A DNA stretch of 8,649 nucleotides from Caldimicrobium sp964493015 (lineage in GTDB: Bacteria; Desulfobacterota; Thermodesulfobacteria; Thermodesulfobacteriales; Thermodesulfobacteriaceae). The position numbers and the translations under genes were made by a program. The DNA lies in the NCBI GenBank assembly GCA_964493015.1, contig CAZBLU010000048.1, forward strand, positions 1 to 8,649, read 5' to 3'. The notes under the pieces were generated by a model. That model saw nothing but the letters and a program-made list of their open reading frames with translations. It had not been told where the DNA came from and searched no databases. How positions within the stretch are numbered: the stretch's first letter is position 1; every line of letters starts with the position of its first letter. Positions 6,229-8,649 of the stretch are shown here, one piece after another.

Positions 6229-6561
6229 TTAAGGCAGATTTTTGACAATAATTATGGGTTGAAGGGTAATAAGTCCATGCTTGATCAAGCCGTTTATTTT
6301 GCTCAGAAAATTTTTGATATTTTCTTCTGTATCAACTATTTCAAGCATTACTGGTAAATTGGAAGATAGGTCAGCAAAGGAGAGGGTTCTTATCTTTCTT
6401 GAAGGTCCATAGCCCATAATAGCCCTAAAAACGGTAACTCCAGCTATATTTTCCGCTTTAGCCATTTCAATTATCTTTTTATATAGAAGCTTTCCCTCAA
6501 TCCTATCATCCTCTCTCACATAAATCCTTAGAATAAGGCCTTTTTGATCAAAAACTTCCAT
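6229..6561 (-). CDS. DUF190 family protein (PII-like fold), CrcB-associated
   Basis: This small cytoplasmic protein of 110 residues matches DUF190 along its whole length: LRIYVREDDRIEGKLLYKKI (11-30), the signature AGVTVFRAIMGYGPS (40-54), then LPVMLEIVDTEENIKNFL (69-86) and a final strand. DUF190 proteins have a ferredoxin-like, PII-related fold and are often encoded next to crcB. Their ligand and action are not established. A regulatory role for the channel is inferred only from the gene pairing. GGAGG within the last codons of crcB lies 6 nt before the ATG at 6561, and crcB ends just 2 nt upstream, so translation is coupled. It appears to be the last gene of the ftsY cluster. Confidence 0.85.
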   Translation of the reverse strand: MEVFDQKGLILRIYVREDDRIEGKLLYKKIIEMAKAENIAGVTVFRAIMGYGPSRKIRTLSFADLSSNLPVMLEIVDTEENIKNFLSKINGLIKHGLITLQPIIIVKNLP

Positions 6562-6563
6562 AA

Positions 6564-6947
6564 TTAACCTCCCTTTAAAAAGAGGACTTTTCCTAAAACA
6601 AGGCCAACAAAGCCTGCAAATAGTGAAAAAAAGAGATTACTAAATAGATTGAGAAAGGCTAAAAAATAAGAACCTTCTTTTAGAAAAATAATTGTATCAT
6701 AGGTGATGGATGAAAGCGTGGTAAAAGCGCCTAAAAAGCCCACAACAAAAAAGAGCCTCCATAGGGGATCAACAGAAGAAGAAATAAAAAAAACCATAAA
6801 AAGAGTTATAAAAAAGGAGCCCACAATGTTTACTGTTAATGTGCCACAGGGAAAGGTATAGCAGACATATTTAGCCATAAATTGGGCAATGAGGAAACGC
6901 GCTAAGGCCCCTAAGGCTCCACCTAAAGCAATTAAGAAATAGGACAT
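6564..6947 (-). CDS. crcB: CrcB/Fluc fluoride ion channel
   Basis: Fluc proteins are small dual-topology membrane channels that let fluoride leave the cytoplasm. The 127-residue product has four hydrophobic helices and the family landmarks GGALGALARF (9-18), GTLTVNIVGSF (35-45, with the pore Asn40) and GFLGAFTTLSSITYD (70-84). The single-domain length implies a homodimer, or a heterodimer if a second copy exists elsewhere. The usual TTFSTFS segment reads TTLSSIT here, so both pore phenylalanines are replaced, by Leu78 and Ile81. Gly-Gly before it is Gly-Ala, and the following acidic residue is Asp rather than Glu. The ATG at 6947 lies 5 nt after the preceding stop with no Shine-Dalgarno site, so coupling is likely. 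DUF190 follows after 2 nt. No fluoride riboswitch fits in the 5-nt gap. Confidence 0.9.
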   Translation of the reverse strand: MSYFLIALGGALGALARFLIAQFMAKYVCYTFPCGTLTVNIVGSFFITLFMVFFISSSVDPLWRLFFVVGFLGAFTTLSSITYDTIIFLKEGSYFLAFLNLFSNLFFSLFAGFVGLVLGKVLFLKGG

Positions 6948-6952
6948 AAAAT

Positions 6953-7561
6953 TTAAATCAGTGTGATTAACTTTTTATATAATGTTTGGCCTGTATCTTC
7001 CTCATTTACCTTTATGGTAATTATTTTCGTATTCCTTTTTTCATAAAAATCAATGAGGGGTAGTGTTTCTCTTTGAAACCAGTCTAATTTTTTTGCTAAA
7101 TAAGCCTCATGATCGTCCTCGCGTCCTTTTCTATCTCCTGCTGGGTCTTTTTTAAGACGGATTTTGAGGGTTTGAAGATCTACCTCCAAAAAAACTAAAT
7201 AACTAATTTCAATTAAAGAGGTTAGTGCGGTTGCTTGATAAATATTTCTCGGTAGACCATTAAGGATGAGGAGGTGATCTGGCTTAAAGTTTCTCTGTTC
7301 CAGGAAAGAGGATAAAATATTTTTAGCCAGAAAAAATTCCTCAGGTTTTAGCAATCGACCCTCTAAAAGAATGTGCTGAATGAGTAGACGTTCTTGGTGA
7401 TTGAGAGGAAGTAAATTTTTAGCTGCCTTTCTTAAGTTTTCGCCAAAATCAAAGTGATGGGCCTTCTTTCCAAGGATTCCCCTTTTTTCCATTTCTTCAC
7501 CTAAAGGTGTTTTACCAGCACCAGTTGGACCTATCAACAATAGGGCATGAATTTGGACCAT
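6953..7561 (-). CDS. Adenylate-kinase-like nucleoside monophosphate kinase, divergent
   Basis: This P-loop protein of 202 residues has the adenylate kinase order of motifs in altered form. The phosphate loop GPTGAGKTPLG (11-21) lacks the GKGT of classical Adk. HFDFGENLRKA (36-46) stands where Adk has TGDLLR. NGLPRNIYQA (101-110) replaces DGFPRTxxQA. GREDDHEAYLAKKLDWF (146-162) matches the GRxDD helix. There is no room for a full LID domain and no zinc-Cys set. It probably transfers phosphate between ATP and a nucleotide, but the substrate may not be AMP. I place the start at 7561, where TAAGGA lies 7 nt upstream. The frame is open back to 7642, but that would run into ftsY and add a 27-residue basic leader. 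ftsY ends 10 nt upstream. Confidence 0.75.
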   Translation of the reverse strand: MVQIHALLLIGPTGAGKTPLGEEMEKRGILGKKAHHFDFGENLRKAAKNLLPLNHQERLLIQHILLEGRLLKPEEFFLAKNILSSFLEQRNFKPDHLLILNGLPRNIYQATALTSLIEISYLVFLEVDLQTLKIRLKKDPAGDRKGREDDHEAYLAKKLDWFQRETLPLIDFYEKRNTKIITIKVNEEDTGQTLYKKLITLI

Positions 7562-7571
7562 GTAACTATCC

Positions 7572-8534
7572 TTAATCTGGAAAAATAGCGGAGATAAAGG
7601 CCTCCTTATCAAAGGGTAAAAGATCTTCAGGTTTTTCCCCAAGTCCTACAAAGAGAATGGGAAGTTTATATTTATGGGAGACTGCAAGAGCAATTCCACC
7701 TTTGGCTGTTCCATCCATTTTAGTTAAGATTAGGGCATCAATAGGTATGGCCTTGGAAAAATGCTCTGCCTGCGAGAGAGCATTTTGTCCCGTTGTAGCA
7801 TCAAGTACCAAGATATTGACCCTTTGTTCCTTAGGGATTAGTTTGTCCATAACTTTGTGCATTTTCTTAAGCTCTTCTATAAGATTGTATTTGGTGTGCA
7901 GTCTCCCTGCGGTATCAACAAGCACTAAATCGTAATCTTCCTTTAGGGCCTTTTCCAGCCCCTGGTAGATTACTGCTGCAGCATCGGCTCCTTCCTTTTG
8001 GGCTACAACTGGGACACCTATGCGTTCCCCCCATTTCATTAACTGCTCAATAGCTGCAGCCCTAAAGGTATCACCTGCAATTAGCAGTATCTTCTCGTAG
8101 TCCTCCTTAAATCTCTTAGCCAGTTTACCAATAGTTGTAGTTTTACCTACCCCATTTACCCCAAGAAAAAAAAGTACTGCAGGTTTTCCTTCAGGTGGAA
8201 AGGGTTTTTCGTATTCTAAGAGAACCTCTGAAGCTATTTTCTTTAACTCCTTTTTTACTTCTTTAGTAGTTACAGGTTCTCCTTTTAAGACCTTAGCTTT
8301 GAAAGGTTCTAAAATGGCAAGCGTGGTTTCCACTCCAAGATCGGCTAAGATTAAGCGTTCCTCCAATTCTTCAAGAAAGGTTAAATCTATAAGTTTTTCT
8401 ACTACAAAGACTTCACTAAGAGCTGAGGAAAGTTTTTCCTTTGTTTTTGAGAGACCCTCTTTAAAGCGCTCAAATAGTCCTTTTTTTTCTACTGGTGAGG
8501 TTTCTTTAGATTTTTTCTTTAAGAAATTAAACAT
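7572..8534 (-). CDS. ftsY: FtsY, signal recognition particle receptor GTPase
   Basis: FtsY docks SRP-ribosome complexes at the inner membrane for co-translational insertion. The 320-residue product has a short basic, amphipathic N-terminus (about 1-40) in place of the long acidic domain of E. coli FtsY, as in many compact homologues. The helical N domain (about 45-105) follows, then the G domain: G1 GVNGVGKTTT (125-134), G2 DTFRAAA (155-161), G3 DTAGR (207-211), G4 TKMD (271-274) and the closing GLGEKPEDLLPFD (297-309). KTTTIGKLA and LPFD favour FtsY over Ffh, and there is no Met-rich M domain. The ATG at 8534 has no Shine-Dalgarno site and lies 24 nt from the mature tRNA-Ser end, so the gene may be co-transcribed with that tRNA. 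Confidence 0.96.
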   Translation of the reverse strand: MFNFLKKKSKETSPVEKKGLFERFKEGLSKTKEKLSSALSEVFVVEKLIDLTFLEELEERLILADLGVETTLAILEPFKAKVLKGEPVTTKEVKKELKKIASEVLLEYEKPFPPEGKPAVLFFLGVNGVGKTTTIGKLAKRFKEDYEKILLIAGDTFRAAAIEQLMKWGERIGVPVVAQKEGADAAAVIYQGLEKALKEDYDLVLVDTAGRLHTKYNLIEELKKMHKVMDKLIPKEQRVNILVLDATTGQNALSQAEHFSKAIPIDALILTKMDGTAKGGIALAVSHKYKLPILFVGLGEKPEDLLPFDKEAFISAIFPD

Positions 8535-8558
8535 ATAAATGATTAGAAAGGTAACTTA

Positions 8559-8649
8559 CGGAGGGGGAGGGATTCGAACCCCCGGAGGGAGAGCAAGCTC
8601 CCTCAACGGCTTTCAAGGCCGCCCCCTTCGTCCACTCGGGCACCCCTCC
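8559..8649 (-). tRNA. tRNA-Ser (anticodon UGA)
   Basis: The 91-nt gene runs leftward from the window edge. The acceptor arms GGAGGGG and CCCCTCC pair fully, followed by discriminator G (8559). The anticodon loop CTTGAAA gives UGA, which reads UCA and other UCN serine codons. The long class II variable arm has a 7-bp stem (GAGGGAG/CTCCCTC), diagnostic of Ser here, and the T-loop is TTCGAAT. CCA is not encoded; the next bases are TAA, so it must be added after processing. About 69% of its bases are G or C, well above the surroundings, as expected in a thermophile. Its promoter is outside the window. Confidence 0.96.

Noticed and set aside
6160..6357. Plus-strand open frame of 65 codons across the DUF190 3' end
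   Set aside because: It is antisense to DUF190 and the A/T-rich spacer. Its Phe/Tyr/Lys/Ile-rich product is what random A/T-rich DNA gives, and no ribosome site or family is seen.
6948..6952. Fluoride riboswitch ahead of crcB
   Set aside because: Only 5 nt separate crcB from the upstream gene, and I see no riboswitch-like pseudoknot core there.
7562..7642. Upstream extension of the Adk-like frame, overlapping ftsY
   Set aside because: The added 27 residues are antigenic-looking basic filler read out of frame through the ftsY 3' end. A good ribosome site (TAAGGA, 7 nt) sits before the ATG at 7561, directly ahead of the P-loop strand.
1..8649. CRISPR array, insertion sequence, phage or defence island
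   Set aside because: There are no spaced direct repeats, no transposase, integrase or nuclease motifs, and no terminal repeats. Every sizeable frame is accounted for by a housekeeping-type family.

Overview
The window reads as an ordinary, densely packed housekeeping segment from a Gram-negative, AT-rich bacterium that is probably thermophilic. An outer membrane is implied by an OmpH/Skp periplasmic chaperone, a Pal lipoprotein and a secreted M16 protease. A warm habitat is suggested by a tRNA of about 69% G+C sitting in visibly AT-rich DNA, and by Lys/Glu-rich proteins. The Pal variant (GNCDERGT, with a Cys pair before the NRR motif) is the type I associate with Desulfobacterota-like lineages. 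A Thermodesulfobacteria-type organism is my best guess, but that is inference.

Layout. Positions 1-173 are a control region. They hold a likely divergent extended -10 pointing left, a near-consensus promoter pointing right, and an 11-bp-arm palindrome lying over the -10 and the start codon. Rightward from there run a signal-peptide-bearing M16 zinc protease (174-2774) and tsaE (2781-3260), whose product is the ATPase of tRNA t6A synthesis. All other genes are on the minus strand. Read leftward from the right edge, the first cluster is tRNA-Ser(UGA), ftsY, an adenylate-kinase-like P-loop protein, crcB (fluoride channel) and a DUF190 protein, with gaps of 2-24 nt. A gap of about 290 nt then holds a promoter, a weak terminator candidate and perhaps a 34-codon ORF. 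The second cluster is a Cys-rich YkgJ-like protein, pal, ompH/skp and glk (glucokinase), with gaps of 3-22 nt. The two sides meet tail to tail, and the last 80 bp of tsaE and glk overlap in antisense.

How the parts relate. pal and ompH both serve outer-membrane assembly and integrity, and the M16 protease is also exported, so much of the left half concerns the envelope. ftsY supplies the signal recognition particle receptor that delivers membrane proteins. crcB and DUF190 form a small fluoride-efflux-type unit. tsaE and the tRNA belong to translation. glk looks like a metabolic passenger at the end of the envelope cluster.

I found no mobile element, CRISPR array, toxin system or evident novel multigene system. 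The points worth a second look concern gene control: the promoter palindrome, promoters that give almost no 5' leader, a strong internal ribosome site that would remove the protease's signal peptide, the long convergent overlap, and a CrcB whose pore phenylalanines are replaced.
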